NCBI RefSeq assembly: GCF_046237605.1
Contig: NZ_CP143542.1
Location: 3,038,001-3,102,000, forward strand
Length of the DNA: 64,000 bases
Direction: 5' to 3'
DNA from: Paraperibacillus marinus
Lineage (GTDB): Bacteria > Bacillota > Bacilli > Bacillales > DSM-1321
Below the pieces are notes generated by a model that was given only the letters and a program-made list of their open reading frames with translations, was not told the origin of the DNA and ran no database searches. Both the position numbers and the translations under genes were made by a program. Below are positions 16,449-24,183 of this stretch, one piece after another (the stretch's first letter is position 1; every line of letters starts with the position of its first letter).

Positions 16449-17184
16449 ATTCCCCATATATCATTTTCCGGGTCATTCCTCCGTCAATGACTATATCTTC
16501 TGCAGTAATAAAGTCATTTTCCGGATGGCAAAGGAACAGGCACGCCCTTGCAATGTCAGAGGGCTTTCCCACCCGGTTTGATAAGTGCTGTTCATGATCC
16601 TTCTCACGGAGCTTGTCATAGTTATCAGTCTGTATCCAGCCCGGGCTGATAGAATTGACGGTTATGCCAAGCGGTGACAAACTGGATGCAAGCGCATGTG
16701 TCAGGGCCGTTATCCCTCCCTTTGATGAGGCATATGCTTCAGAGCCCGGCTCTGACATGGATGCCCTGGTGGAGGAAATATTCACTATTCTGCCGCCTTT
16801 CTTCATCCTTCGGGCAGCCTCCCTTGAAAGAATAAAGGCACTCCTTAAATTAATCTGGATGACATTATCCCATTCCTCAGTGGTCAGCTCAAGCAAAGGC
16901 TTAAACTCCGATACCCCCGCATTATTGATCACATAATCTACGGAATTGAATTCGTCCATGACATCTCCAAGCATCTTCAGGATATCTTCCTCTTTCCTGA
17001 CATCCGTCATGATAAAACGCGCCCAGCCCCCACTATTGATAATTTCCTCTTCTGTTCCGCTGCCTCCGGGATCAATATCTGCAATGATAACATTGACACC
17101 CTCCCTTCCAAACTGGAGTGCCACTTCTTTTCCTATTCCGTTTGCCGCACCAGTCACTATGGCAGTCTTCCCTTTCATTCCCAT
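16447..17184 (-). CDS. Classical SDR-family NAD(P)-dependent oxidoreductase
   Basis: 245 residues. All hallmarks of a classical short-chain dehydrogenase are present: TGAANGIG cofactor motif near residue 11, VINNAG, catalytic Ser in NISSTRAS, YASSK with catalytic Tyr and Lys near 155-159, and the C-terminal DGG. An acidic residue after the second strand (IIADIDP) favours NAD over NADP. The substrate is unknown. It is transcribed alone and convergent to the PilZ gene. Confidence 0.9.
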   Translation of the reverse strand: MGMKGKTAIVTGAANGIGKEVALQFGREGVNVIIADIDPGGSGTEEEIINSGGWARFIMTDVRKEEDILKMLGDVMDEFNSVDYVINNAGVSEFKPLLELTTEEWDNVIQINLRSAFILSREAARRMKKGGRIVNISSTRASMSEPGSEAYASSKGGITALTHALASSLSPLGITVNSISPGWIQTDNYDKLREKDHEQHLSNRVGKPSDIARACLFLCHPENDFITAEDIVIDGGMTRKMIYGE

Positions 17185-17333
17185 CCATCATGCCTCCCAG
17201 CTAAAATTCGATCATTTTCAGTAAAAATGCTTGTAAAAGCCTTTTTTTATAAGAATATATATAGTAAAAAGCCGTTTTTCCCTCCAGTTTCTTATAAAAT
17301 CTGGTTAGATTTCCCTTTCCTATTTCCAGTATG

Positions 17334-17358
17334 TTTGTTTTACCCGGGAATAAACAAA
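17334..17358. promoter_or_regulatory. Imperfect inverted repeat before the sigma-like gene
   Basis: TTTGTTT at 17334-17340 and AAACAAA at 17352-17358 flank TACCCGGGAAT. The arms are perfect over 7 bases and the centre contains CCCGGG. It ends about 24 bases before the start codon, a plausible position for an operator or a 5'-leader hairpin. Confidence 0.4.
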
Positions 17359-17382
17359 GGTATGCCTTAGTCAGGAAAACAA

Positions 17383-17862
17383 ATGGATGGATTCAATGAA
17401 ACTGCCCTGCTTTATACACCGCTCATCAATAAGGTCATAAATTCGCTGAAAATCTATAAAGAGAAGGAGGAATATTTTCAAATTGGACTTATCGCGTTAT
17501 GGGAGGCAGCAGAAAAGCATTCGGCTGCTAAAGGGCCGTTTCTGCCGTTTGCCTACTCTGTTATAAAAGGCCGGATGCTTAATCAGCTGAACAAGGAGCA
17601 TAGACATGAAGAAAAATATGGTACCGAGTGGAAGGAGGAAAGCAGCAGTTCATCGTCAGAAATCTATTTTAAGGATGAAAGGTTTGAGTTCCTTTGTACA
17701 CACCTTACTGACAATGGAATAAAGTGGCTCGGAGGGGTATATGAAGGAAAGACTATAGAAGAAATTTCCGTACAATGGGATGTTACTAAGGATTCGGTAA
17801 AGTCCTGGAGAAAAGCTGCTTTGAAAAGATTAAGAAAGCCTGAAGTATTGAATGAAATTTAA
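17383..17862 (+). CDS. Sigma-70-like factor (region 2 and region 4-like HTH)
   Basis: 159 residues; the start ATG has a modest AGGAAAA site. The N-terminal half (YTPLINKVINSLKIYKEKEEYFQIGLIALWEAAEKH, then FLPFAYSVIKGRMLNQLNKEHRH) looks like sigma region 2. A Ser-rich linker and a C-terminal helix-turn-helix (IEEISVQWDVTKDSVKSWRKAALKRLRK) resemble region 4. It may be an alternative sigma factor or a sigma-like activator; no anti-sigma gene is adjacent. Repeat copy 4 begins 9 bases after the stop. Confidence 0.75.
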   Translation: MDGFNETALLYTPLINKVINSLKIYKEKEEYFQIGLIALWEAAEKHSAAKGPFLPFAYSVIKGRMLNQLNKEHRHEEKYGTEWKEESSSSSSEIYFKDERFEFLCTHLTDNGIKWLGGVYEGKTIEEISVQWDVTKDSVKSWRKAALKRLRKPEVLNEI

Positions 17863-17870
17863 TTCAGAAT

Positions 17871-18037
17871 ACAAACATTAGTTTCTACTCGCAGCCCATG
17901 CATGGAAAGGAACCTATACAAGAGTAGAAACAAACACAATAGGGCGCAGGCAGGAATGCCAGCAAGATAAATAATGTTCATACCTAGTTGCAGGAAGCCT
18001 TATGATACATGCAGCTCCGCCCCTTTTCCACAGAAAA
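17871..18037 (-). repeat. Dispersed ~180 bp repeat, copy 4 (reverse)
   Basis: On the minus strand it begins TTTTCTGTGGAAAAGGGG, then CGGAGCTGCATG, and ends AATGTTTGT. It lacks about 20 bases between GCCTGCG and the TGTTTG block that copies 1, 2 and 5 contain (the TTGCTCCGCTCCACCG segment). It abuts the end of the sigma-like gene and a terminator hairpin. Confidence 0.86.
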
Positions 18038-18082
18038 AAGAGGCTGTCCGCCTTTCACGGGCGGGTTTCAGCCTCCTTTTTA
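18037..18082. terminator. Bidirectional terminator between sigma-like gene and small ORF
   Basis: An AAGAGGCTG-CCGCC stem pairs with GGCGG-CAGCCTC, with T-runs on both strands (CTTTTT on plus, CTTTTTT on minus). It serves the plus-strand sigma-like gene and the minus-strand small ORF that converge here. Confidence 0.8.
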
Positions 18083-18103
18083 AATTCCGGCCTATTCATC
18101 TTT

Positions 18104-18298
18104 TCAGCTTCGCGGTTCTGCTAAATACTCATAGGTGACTCCGCCATGATGCCTGGCGATTCCCCGAAAATGTTTAAAATCCTCTCTTGCCACCAAGACA
18201 GCCCTGAAGCCGAGAAAATCTTCCTTTTCTATTTCTATCTTACTGATCTCCCCGTTTGAAAGCTGTGTCAGAAGGCTGTCAGCCCATTCTTTATCCAT
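18104..18298 (-). CDS. Small hypothetical protein
   Basis: 64 residues, ATG at 18298 preceded by AGAGGGGTGTAAAT. Acidic N-terminus (MDKEWADSLLTQLSNGEISKIEIEKEDF), then an alternating hydrophobic/basic segment (FRAVLVAREDFKHFRGIARHHGGVTYEYL). No membrane segment or metal motif is seen. A good ribosome site and a terminator after the stop support it as a real gene. I do not recognise the family and assign no function. Confidence 0.65.
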   Translation of the reverse strand: MDKEWADSLLTQLSNGEISKIEIEKEDFLGFRAVLVAREDFKHFRGIARHHGGVTYEYLAEPRS

Positions 18299-18558
18299 AT
18301 TTACACCCCTCTGTAACGCAGATCCGCAAAAAATGTATGCCTTTTCATAAGTAATGCTTGCTTCGTCTGCTGTTTGCCATTAAAATGTTTTTTAATAGTC
18401 TAATTTATTTTCATAAAATACCAAATAATATCTACAATTCATCCACTAGTGATGTTAATAAATTAGAAATGCTCTTTTCACTTTATATGATTTGCCGCCG
18501 AATGGAAAGAGCCTGATGAAGAGTTTTTATACTACTTTTGATAAAGGTTGTGATTTGG

Positions 18559-18750
18559 TTGAAGAAGGCAGAAGTGGGAAATGTCATCGAATTCCGAGAA
18601 GGATTAAAGGGTGTCGTTGAAAAAGTTAACGAAAATTCAGTAATAGTCGACCTGACATATATGGATAACTATCGCGAACTTGAATTAGAACAAAAGACAG
18701 TTGTCAACCATAAAAATTATAAGATTGTCAAAGTTGCAGAAAATGCTTGA
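18559..18750 (+). CDS. ykvS: YkvS-family small protein (DUF2187)
   Basis: 63 residues from a TTG at 18559, giving the family's usual MKKAEVGNVIEF start; an in-frame TTG at 18538 would add seven residues without a better site. The sequence KAEVGNVIEFREGLKGVVEKVNENSVIVDLTYM is a near match to what I recall of B. subtilis YkvS. It looks like a small beta-barrel (KOW/SH3-like), possibly binding nucleic acid, but its role is unknown. A strong terminator follows, then repeat copy 5. Confidence 0.85.
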   Translation: MKKAEVGNVIEFREGLKGVVEKVNENSVIVDLTYMDNYRELELEQKTVVNHKNYKIVKVAENA

Positions 18751-18754
18751 TTAC

Positions 18755-18780
18755 GGGGGCCACACTGGCCCCCTTTTTTT
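18755..18780 (+). terminator. Intrinsic terminator of ykvS
   Basis: A perfect GGGGGCC/GGCCCCC stem with a 5-base loop and seven Ts. Repeat copy 5 starts at the end of the T-run. Confidence 0.9.
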
Positions 18781-18950
18781 GAGCGGCGGAGCTGCATGTA
18801 TCATGAGGCTCCCAGCAATAGAGTGTGAACATCATTTATCTTCTGGCATTCCTGCTTTGCGCCTTGCTCCGCTCCACCGCTCTATTATGTTTGTTCCTGC
18901 TATTGTCTAGTTTCTTACCATGGGCTGCGGGTAAAAAATTCACGTTTGTT
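18781..18950 (+). repeat. Dispersed ~180 bp repeat, copy 5 (forward)
   Basis: Contains GGCGGAGCTGCATGTATCAT, GGCATTCCTGC, GCCTTGCTCCGCTCCACCGC, ATGTTTGTTCCTGCT, CCATGGGCTGCGGGTAAAAA and right end CACGTTTGTT. The TTTTCTGTGGAAAAGG left terminus is replaced by the ykvS terminator, as though the copy landed in or was truncated by it. Confidence 0.84.
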
Positions 18951-19138
18951 ATTATTGCATTCAAAGCAGGCTATGCCTAAATGCCTATATTAAATTTTTA
19001 CATATTTTTTATAATAAGGAAGACAGCCGTATAAACTAAGTCGAATTTGTAACTTTATGAAATGGAATACGTCTAATAGAGCAAAGACCAGAATTATGCT
19101 TTAGGTAGCAGCCAAGCGATAACAGGGAGGAAATGAAC

Positions 19139-19885
19139 ATGATAAAGTACGGTAAAATGATAGCAGCAGCAGGTGTTCTGAGTCTGGGTTTAGCCGGGTG
19201 CGGCACTTCATCACAATCCGGGACAGAAGAGAAGCCAAAGGAAGAAAAGACGGAAGAAGCCTCTTCAAACGGCAGCGGGGCTGAAACAGAAGTGAAGGAA
19301 GAAGCGAAAAAAGAAGAAGTCAAAGAAGAGTCAAAACAAAAACAGCAGGCGAAGGAACCGGAAACAAACCAAAAGCCTGAACAGCCTTCAAAAGACAGCA
19401 GCGCGGGGAATACAATGAGGGTAATGGAGCAGAGCCTGAAATTTACTGTTAATGGAAAAACTAGCCAAAGTACAGGATTCTTAAAGAACAGCAGCAATCA
19501 AACATATTCCATGTATGTTCTGCAGGACTTCCAATTAACCGCAGAAGAGCCGAATAAGGATCTCGTTTTCCTTAAAAAAGATGACAGCATTTCCATGAGA
19601 ATTGAGCTTTTGCCTGTTAATGCCAACTGGGAGGAGCAGGAAGGGATGGCCAAAGCACAGCTGATGAGTGTATCAGAAAGCATTTCATCCCCTTCGCTTC
19701 CAGGCCTTGATAGGCAAAATACCATTGCCATGGAAGCTGCCGGCGGTGACGAAGTGGTCACTGCATTATTGATTAAGGATAAAGAAACGCCCGTGAAGAT
19801 CACCATGTTCACTAAAAAAGGGCAGGATTACCGTTCTCCAATGCTTGAAATGGCAAAAACCATTTCAAAGAGCACAGCTAAATAA
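19139..19885 (+). CDS. Putative lipoprotein with Lys/Glu-rich linker
   Basis: 248 residues from the ATG at 19139; GGGAGG is too close to the ATG at 19133. A signal peptide ends in a lipobox (LGLAGC), so the mature protein is expected on the outer face of the membrane. Residues ~28-90 are a low-complexity Glu/Lys/Ser/Gln linker, and the folded part (about 95-248) has no motif that I recognise. It could be a cell-wall or spore-related lipoprotein. It is a single-gene unit with a terminator that overlaps the end of ykvI. Confidence 0.8.
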   Translation: MIKYGKMIAAAGVLSLGLAGCGTSSQSGTEEKPKEEKTEEASSNGSGAETEVKEEAKKEEVKEESKQKQQAKEPETNQKPEQPSKDSSAGNTMRVMEQSLKFTVNGKTSQSTGFLKNSSNQTYSMYVLQDFQLTAEEPNKDLVFLKKDDSISMRIELLPVNANWEEQEGMAKAQLMSVSESISSPSLPGLDRQNTIAMEAAGGDEVVTALLIKDKETPVKITMFTKKGQDYRSPMLEMAKTISKSTAK

Positions 19886-19890
19886 AAGGT

Positions 19891-19921
19891 AAAAAACGCC
19901 TGACTCAGACAGGCGTTTTTT
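19891..19921. terminator. Shared bidirectional terminator
   Basis: AAAAAACGCCTG and its complement CAGGCGTTTTTT flank a 7-base loop. It ends the plus-strand lipoprotein gene, and the right arm encodes the last codons of the convergent ykvI (stop at 19905-19907). Confidence 0.88.
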
Positions 19922-20960
19922 CATGGATTTTTCTGCCTTTCAGCCACAGAAGGAAGAGGAATACCGCGCTGATTTTTCCGAATAAGGGATACAGATAAGA
20001 AAGAAGGCTTCCATAATTAATCAAGCTGAGTGTATAGGCTGCGATGAATAATAAGATATAAATGGTAAACGAAGGAATCTTCAGCCAGTTATAAAGCTGC
20101 CGTTCAATGCCGTAAATATTCCCTATAATGCTGGTGAAAATTTCACCATACACCACCAATACATAGATCCAATAAAATTGGATGGCATATTGTTTCATAA
20201 CTGCCGCTGTGGGGATTTCATACTGTAATATATCCGGGAGGCTGATTAATGACAGATGGCTGGTCAATAGTATCAGGCTTAAAAAAAGTCCGCCGAGAAC
20301 AGCTCCCGCTTTGATGGTACCTTCATCTTTTATTTCATGGGCAACCGGTACAAGCACTGCCTGTGATAAAGCAAGGTTGAAGGCAGTATATAAAAATGGA
20401 GATGCTGCCGCCGCCCAATAAGACTTTATTTCCGGTATAAAATAGAAGGACTCTATTACCCGTCCCCCTTTCACTGAATAGATGCACATCAGCACACTGA
20501 ATAGGATCATGATAGGAACAATGACCGTGTTGACCAGGAAAAGCCCCTTCAGGCCGCGCAGTAAAATGATCAATGCGAGTCCCATCGTCAGGATTACCCC
20601 TGCCGGTTTAGGGATGCCAAGCTGTTCCTGAAACACTGCCCCAGCCCCTGAAAACATCACCGACGTTACCCCCAGGAGCATAATAAAAAAGAGAAAGTTT
20701 AAAAAACTGCCTATTTTGCTGCCAAAAATATAAATATTAAATTCTTCATATGATTTTGCCCCTGATCTTCGGGCAAGCAGCATGAGCTTTGTACCTCCAG
20801 CCACAAATAAAAAACCGGCAGCTCCAATTCCGAGCAACCCAAGAAAACCATATCGGGTGAAGAATTCAACAATCTCCCGGCCGGTGGCGAACCCCGCACC
20901 TACTATGGTTCCAATATAGACAGCTCCAACCTGGATGGCTCCCGGCCAGCTGACCTTCAT
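19905..20960 (-). CDS. ykvI: YkvI-family membrane transporter
   Basis: 351 residues from the ATG at 20960, with AAGGGGTG 7 bases upstream. About ten hydrophobic helices. The N-terminus VGAVYIGTIVGAGFATGREIVEFF matches the conserved start of YkvI proteins, which are distantly related to amino-acid/APC-type secondary transporters; the substrate is unknown. The reading frame ends inside the terminator hairpin shared with the convergent lipoprotein gene. Confidence 0.86.
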   Translation of the reverse strand: MKVSWPGAIQVGAVYIGTIVGAGFATGREIVEFFTRYGFLGLLGIGAAGFLFVAGGTKLMLLARRSGAKSYEEFNIYIFGSKIGSFLNFLFFIMLLGVTSVMFSGAGAVFQEQLGIPKPAGVILTMGLALIILLRGLKGLFLVNTVIVPIMILFSVLMCIYSVKGGRVIESFYFIPEIKSYWAAAASPFLYTAFNLALSQAVLVPVAHEIKDEGTIKAGAVLGGLFLSLILLTSHLSLISLPDILQYEIPTAAVMKQYAIQFYWIYVLVVYGEIFTSIIGNIYGIERQLYNWLKIPSFTIYILLFIAAYTLSLINYGSLLSYLYPLFGKISAVFLFLLWLKGRKIHEKTPV

Positions 20961-21133
20961 ACCGATCACCCCTTCTTGTCATCTATATGAAGAAGTAACC
21001 GGTTTTAGACAAGCCATCCAGCTTTTATTTTTCTGAAAGTATAAGAAGATATCGCTTTATTAATATTAAAGTATCTAAAAAGTTAAATATTGAAATTATT
21101 GGATGATTGTGGATTGTAAATAATCATCTATTT

Positions 21134-21163
21134 TTGTAGAATAAAGGAAGATAATTGTAGAAT
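21134..21163 (+). promoter_or_regulatory. Paired TTGTAGAAT motifs upstream of the kinase
   Basis: TTGTAGAAT occurs at 21134-21142 and again at 21155-21163, exactly 21 bp apart, just before the kinase ribosome site. The core TGTAGAA differs by one base from the Spo0A box TGTCGAA. Function as a Spo0A site is inference. Confidence 0.35.
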
Positions 21164-21184
21164 GGTGGAGAAAGGCGGCGATTT

Positions 21185-22768
21185 ATGGATAAAAATGCGT
21201 TGATGCATAAAAGAAATAAGACAATCCTTCAATTTTTATGGATTATCAATATCCTGGATTACTTATTTTATATTTTTAACGAATATGATTATAAAATTGT
21301 CTGGCCGCCCATAGGCATCATCATTACTTTGATTCTGACCCTTTTATATGCCTGCCGGATTCCGCCGCTTGCATTGATGTATTTTATTTTGTCAGGAGTG
21401 TTTGCTTACACCTTTTATTTAAATATGGTGTCTCCCCATATCATTAATTACATATTTCTTTATGCCGGGCTGATTGTGTCAGCCTTCTATCTCAGCATCC
21501 CTCTCCTGCTTATATGCGGCGCAGTGTCCCTGTTTCTCATAGCGGTTGTATACATGATCATGGGGGACGCTATTTTTGCTTCAAGGGGGCATGAGGATCT
21601 CCCTTATTTCTTACTCTTCGGCCTCTTCATTGCAGCCCTTTTGTACATCCTTCTCCGGTTCACCATTGAATTATGGAATAAAGCGCTTGAAGGTGAAAGG
21701 CGGGCAAAAGATGACCTCCGTTCAACGAAATCTTATTTTGAATCTTTATTTACCTATTCCAGGGATGCAATCTGCATACTGGATAAGAACGGAAGAATAC
21801 TTGAGGGAAACATGGCTTTTACGGACTTATTTTCAAAACCGGCTGGAGAACTCCATTTAAAACGATTCACTGACTTATTCGATTATCAAGAGCCGTTTTC
21901 GTTTCCCGAGCTTGTTAAAAGGCTGAAGTCAGGCGAATCTCCCGAGGAATTGGAATTGATGCCAGCGCGGAACTCCAGCGGCCAGAAGGTGATTGCGGAG
22001 GCGGCATTTTCTCCAATTTACGGGGAGCACAATAAATTGATAGCTGTATCTGCCATCATTCGGGATTTGACAGAAAACAGGCAGATCGAAGATTATATGA
22101 AAAACTCTGAAAAACTGAAAATAACAGGTGAAATCGCCGCCGGGGTGGCACATGAGATCCGCAATCCCCTGACGGTGATCGGCGGTTTTGTCCAAATGCT
22201 TTTGGAGGAAGATTCTTCCCGTCAGCATTACTATATGATCATCCAAAAAGAAATAAGCAGGATGAATTCCATCATCAGCGAGTTTCTCATGCTTTCCAAG
22301 CCGCACGCTGCTAATATGAAAATTCATGATATAAAAGAATTGATTCAGGAGATCGTTGTCCTCTATCAGCCGGAGGCTCATTTCAAGAATGTTGATATCA
22401 TTCTGGATCTTCCCCGCGAGGAGTATTTCATCCTTTGTGAAGGCAACCAGATGAAGCAAGTGTTCATTAACATTCTGAAAAACAGCTTCGAAGCCCTTAC
22501 ATGCGGCGGCTTCATTAAAATCAGCGTCCAAAAAGATAAACACATTCATATAGTGATTGAGGACAATGGAGACGGCATACCGGATCAGATTTTATCCCAA
22601 ATAGGCAAGCCTTTCTTTACCACAAAGGAAGAAGGAACAGGCCTTGGATTAATGATTACGGAAAGAATAATTGAACAGCATAAGGGTACGTTGAAGATAT
22701 CCAGCAGAGTTGAAGAAGGAACACGCCTTACAATCACCCTTCCTTCGGCACCGAATCCATCGGAATAA
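21185..22768 (+). CDS. Membrane sensor histidine kinase, sporulation-type (KinB/KinC-like)
   Basis: 527 residues. About six hydrophobic helices occupy residues 12-165 with almost no extracellular loop, followed by a PAS domain (about 180-305), a HisKA helix with phospho-His in AAGVAHEIRNPLTVIGGF near residue 322, and an HATPase domain with N box (NILKNSFEAL), DNGDGIP and GTGLGL. The HisKA sequence is of the sporulation kinase type that phosphorylates Spo0F. Compact membrane domains resemble KinB, though 527 residues is longer. No cognate regulator gene is adjacent, consistent with an orphan phosphorelay kinase. Confidence 0.88.
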   Translation: MDKNALMHKRNKTILQFLWIINILDYLFYIFNEYDYKIVWPPIGIIITLILTLLYACRIPPLALMYFILSGVFAYTFYLNMVSPHIINYIFLYAGLIVSAFYLSIPLLLICGAVSLFLIAVVYMIMGDAIFASRGHEDLPYFLLFGLFIAALLYILLRFTIELWNKALEGERRAKDDLRSTKSYFESLFTYSRDAICILDKNGRILEGNMAFTDLFSKPAGELHLKRFTDLFDYQEPFSFPELVKRLKSGESPEELELMPARNSSGQKVIAEAAFSPIYGEHNKLIAVSAIIRDLTENRQIEDYMKNSEKLKITGEIAAGVAHEIRNPLTVIGGFVQMLLEEDSSRQHYYMIIQKEISRMNSIISEFLMLSKPHAANMKIHDIKELIQEIVVLYQPEAHFKNVDIILDLPREEYFILCEGNQMKQVFINILKNSFEALTCGGFIKISVQKDKHIHIVIEDNGDGIPDQILSQIGKPFFTTKEEGTGLGLMITERIIEQHKGTLKISSRVEEGTRLTITLPSAPNPSE

Positions 22769-22912
22769 AATAATTCTTCCTGTAGCTGCATTTAGGTTGA
22801 TATTGTTCTATTCTATCAAAGGTCTCATGAATCATGTTGAACGAATGCACAGGTGAGGAAACAAATGGGGGATTCGGTCCCCGCCTGATGGCAAGTTGCT
22901 GCAAATGAACAG

Positions 22913-22963
22913 AAAAAAGCTGCAGGCAGATCCGATTCACCGGGTCTGTCTGCAGCTTTTTTT
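22913..22963. terminator. Bidirectional terminator between kinase and M20 gene
   Basis: An AAAAAAGCTGCAG-CAGA stem pairs with TCTG-CTGCAGCTTTTTTT, with poly-A/T on both sides, between the convergent kinase and metNIQ-M20 transcription units. Confidence 0.87.
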
Positions 22964-22971
22964 CATAGACC

Positions 22972-24165
22972 TTACTGAGCAGCTTCAAGCTGAGCTTTCT
23001 TAACGCTCTGTAAAAGTTCCTTTTCTGTGAGCAGGCGGCAGCCGGTCAAGGCCAAAGCCTTTGCCGCAGTTATGAGTGATTTATCTCCAAGCTCTGAAGC
23101 AGCAGCTTCACGGAACTCGTCTGTGTGGGCAATCAAATCATCCGGCCCGATCTTGATATACGCATGAACAGTGGGAATAACATGACTTACATTCCCCGCA
23201 TCTGTTGAACCGATTCCTTCCCTGCTGCCGCTGACGTTCTCCCCAAGCACAGCCAGTTCTTCAGTGATAGCATCATTCAGGGGTTTATTGAATATCAGGT
23301 TGTCGATTTCATTCTGATACTGCACAACCTTAAGCTCCGCTCCTGTGGCAAGGGCCGCACCCTCTGCTATTTTCCTTACTTTTTCCGTCGTTTCTTCACA
23401 TCTCTTCCTTGTAGAGGCCCTGATAAAGAAACGTGCCGAGGCAAATCCCGGTATAATATTGGGAGCTTCTCCGCCATCTGTGATGATTCCGTGGATGCGC
23501 ACATCCCCCGGCAGCTGTTGTCTTAGTGCATTAATTCCGTTAAACAGAAGAATGACTCCATCGAGTGCATTGATGCCCTTCTCCGGAGAAGCAGCCGCAT
23601 GGGCAGGACGCCCGTAAAATTGGAAATCCAGGGGATCGACCGCAAGTGAAGGGCTTGTTGGTGCTGTCTTGCCGCTTGGGTGGATCATAAGCGCCGCATC
23701 GACTCCGGAAAAGAGCCCTGCTTTGGCAAAACTGGCTTTGGCACTTCCGTTCGGCCCCCCTTCTTCGGCAGGTGTGCCGAATACAACCACTTCTCCCCCG
23801 GTCTGATCAAGTACCTTGCTCAGGCTGATGGCGGCTGCGGTACTGGCAGTTCCGATGATATTATGCCCGCAGGCATGGCCCAGTCCAGGCAGGGCGTCAT
23901 ATTCAGCCAGGAAGGCCACTGTTGGCCCATCCTTTTCACTTTTCTTCCGTGCTATAAAACCTGTTTCATGACCCGCAATATCCTTTTCAATGCTGAAACC
24001 GGCCTGTTCAAGCAGGGAAATGAGCTTCCCTGAAGCAAAATATTCCTGGTTCCCGATTTCAGGATTTGCATGGATTTCATGACTGATTTTTAAATATGTT
24101 TCCCTGTTTTTATCTATTTCTTCTATTATATGCTTTCTGTTTATATCAGATGTAATGACAGACAT
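22972..24165 (-). CDS. M20-family amidohydrolase/peptidase in the methionine uptake operon
   Basis: 397 residues with GGAGGGGAAG before the ATG. It has M20 metallopeptidase features: DALPGLGHACGHN (metal-binding Asp/His region), the catalytic acidic pair in TPAEEGG, and a dimerisation domain around 165-280. The family hydrolyses N-acyl amino acids, dipeptides or aminobenzoyl-glutamate. Being last in an S-box operon with metNIQ, it most likely releases methionine (or cysteine) from an acylated or peptide form after import. That substrate is inferred from context. Confidence 0.88.
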   Translation of the reverse strand: MSVITSDINRKHIIEEIDKNRETYLKISHEIHANPEIGNQEYFASGKLISLLEQAGFSIEKDIAGHETGFIARKKSEKDGPTVAFLAEYDALPGLGHACGHNIIGTASTAAAISLSKVLDQTGGEVVVFGTPAEEGGPNGSAKASFAKAGLFSGVDAALMIHPSGKTAPTSPSLAVDPLDFQFYGRPAHAAASPEKGINALDGVILLFNGINALRQQLPGDVRIHGIITDGGEAPNIIPGFASARFFIRASTRKRCEETTEKVRKIAEGAALATGAELKVVQYQNEIDNLIFNKPLNDAITEELAVLGENVSGSREGIGSTDAGNVSHVIPTVHAYIKIGPDDLIAHTDEFREAAASELGDKSLITAAKALALTGCRLLTEKELLQSVKKAQLEAAQ

Positions 24166-24183
24166 CCATCTTCCCCTCCATTA

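Noticed and set aside
17212..17229. CodY box upstream of the second SDR gene
   Set aside because: ATTTTCAGTAAAA differs from the CodY consensus at several positions; AT-rich DNA gives such matches by chance.
18104..18298. Assignment of the 64-residue protein to a named ykv/ykz family
   Set aside because: I could not recall a sequence match well enough; it is left as hypothetical.
19036..19497. 153-codon minus frame opposite the lipoprotein gene
   Set aside because: It mirrors the Glu/Lys-rich linker (giving Ser/Phe-rich translation), while the plus strand has a lipobox, ribosome site and terminator.
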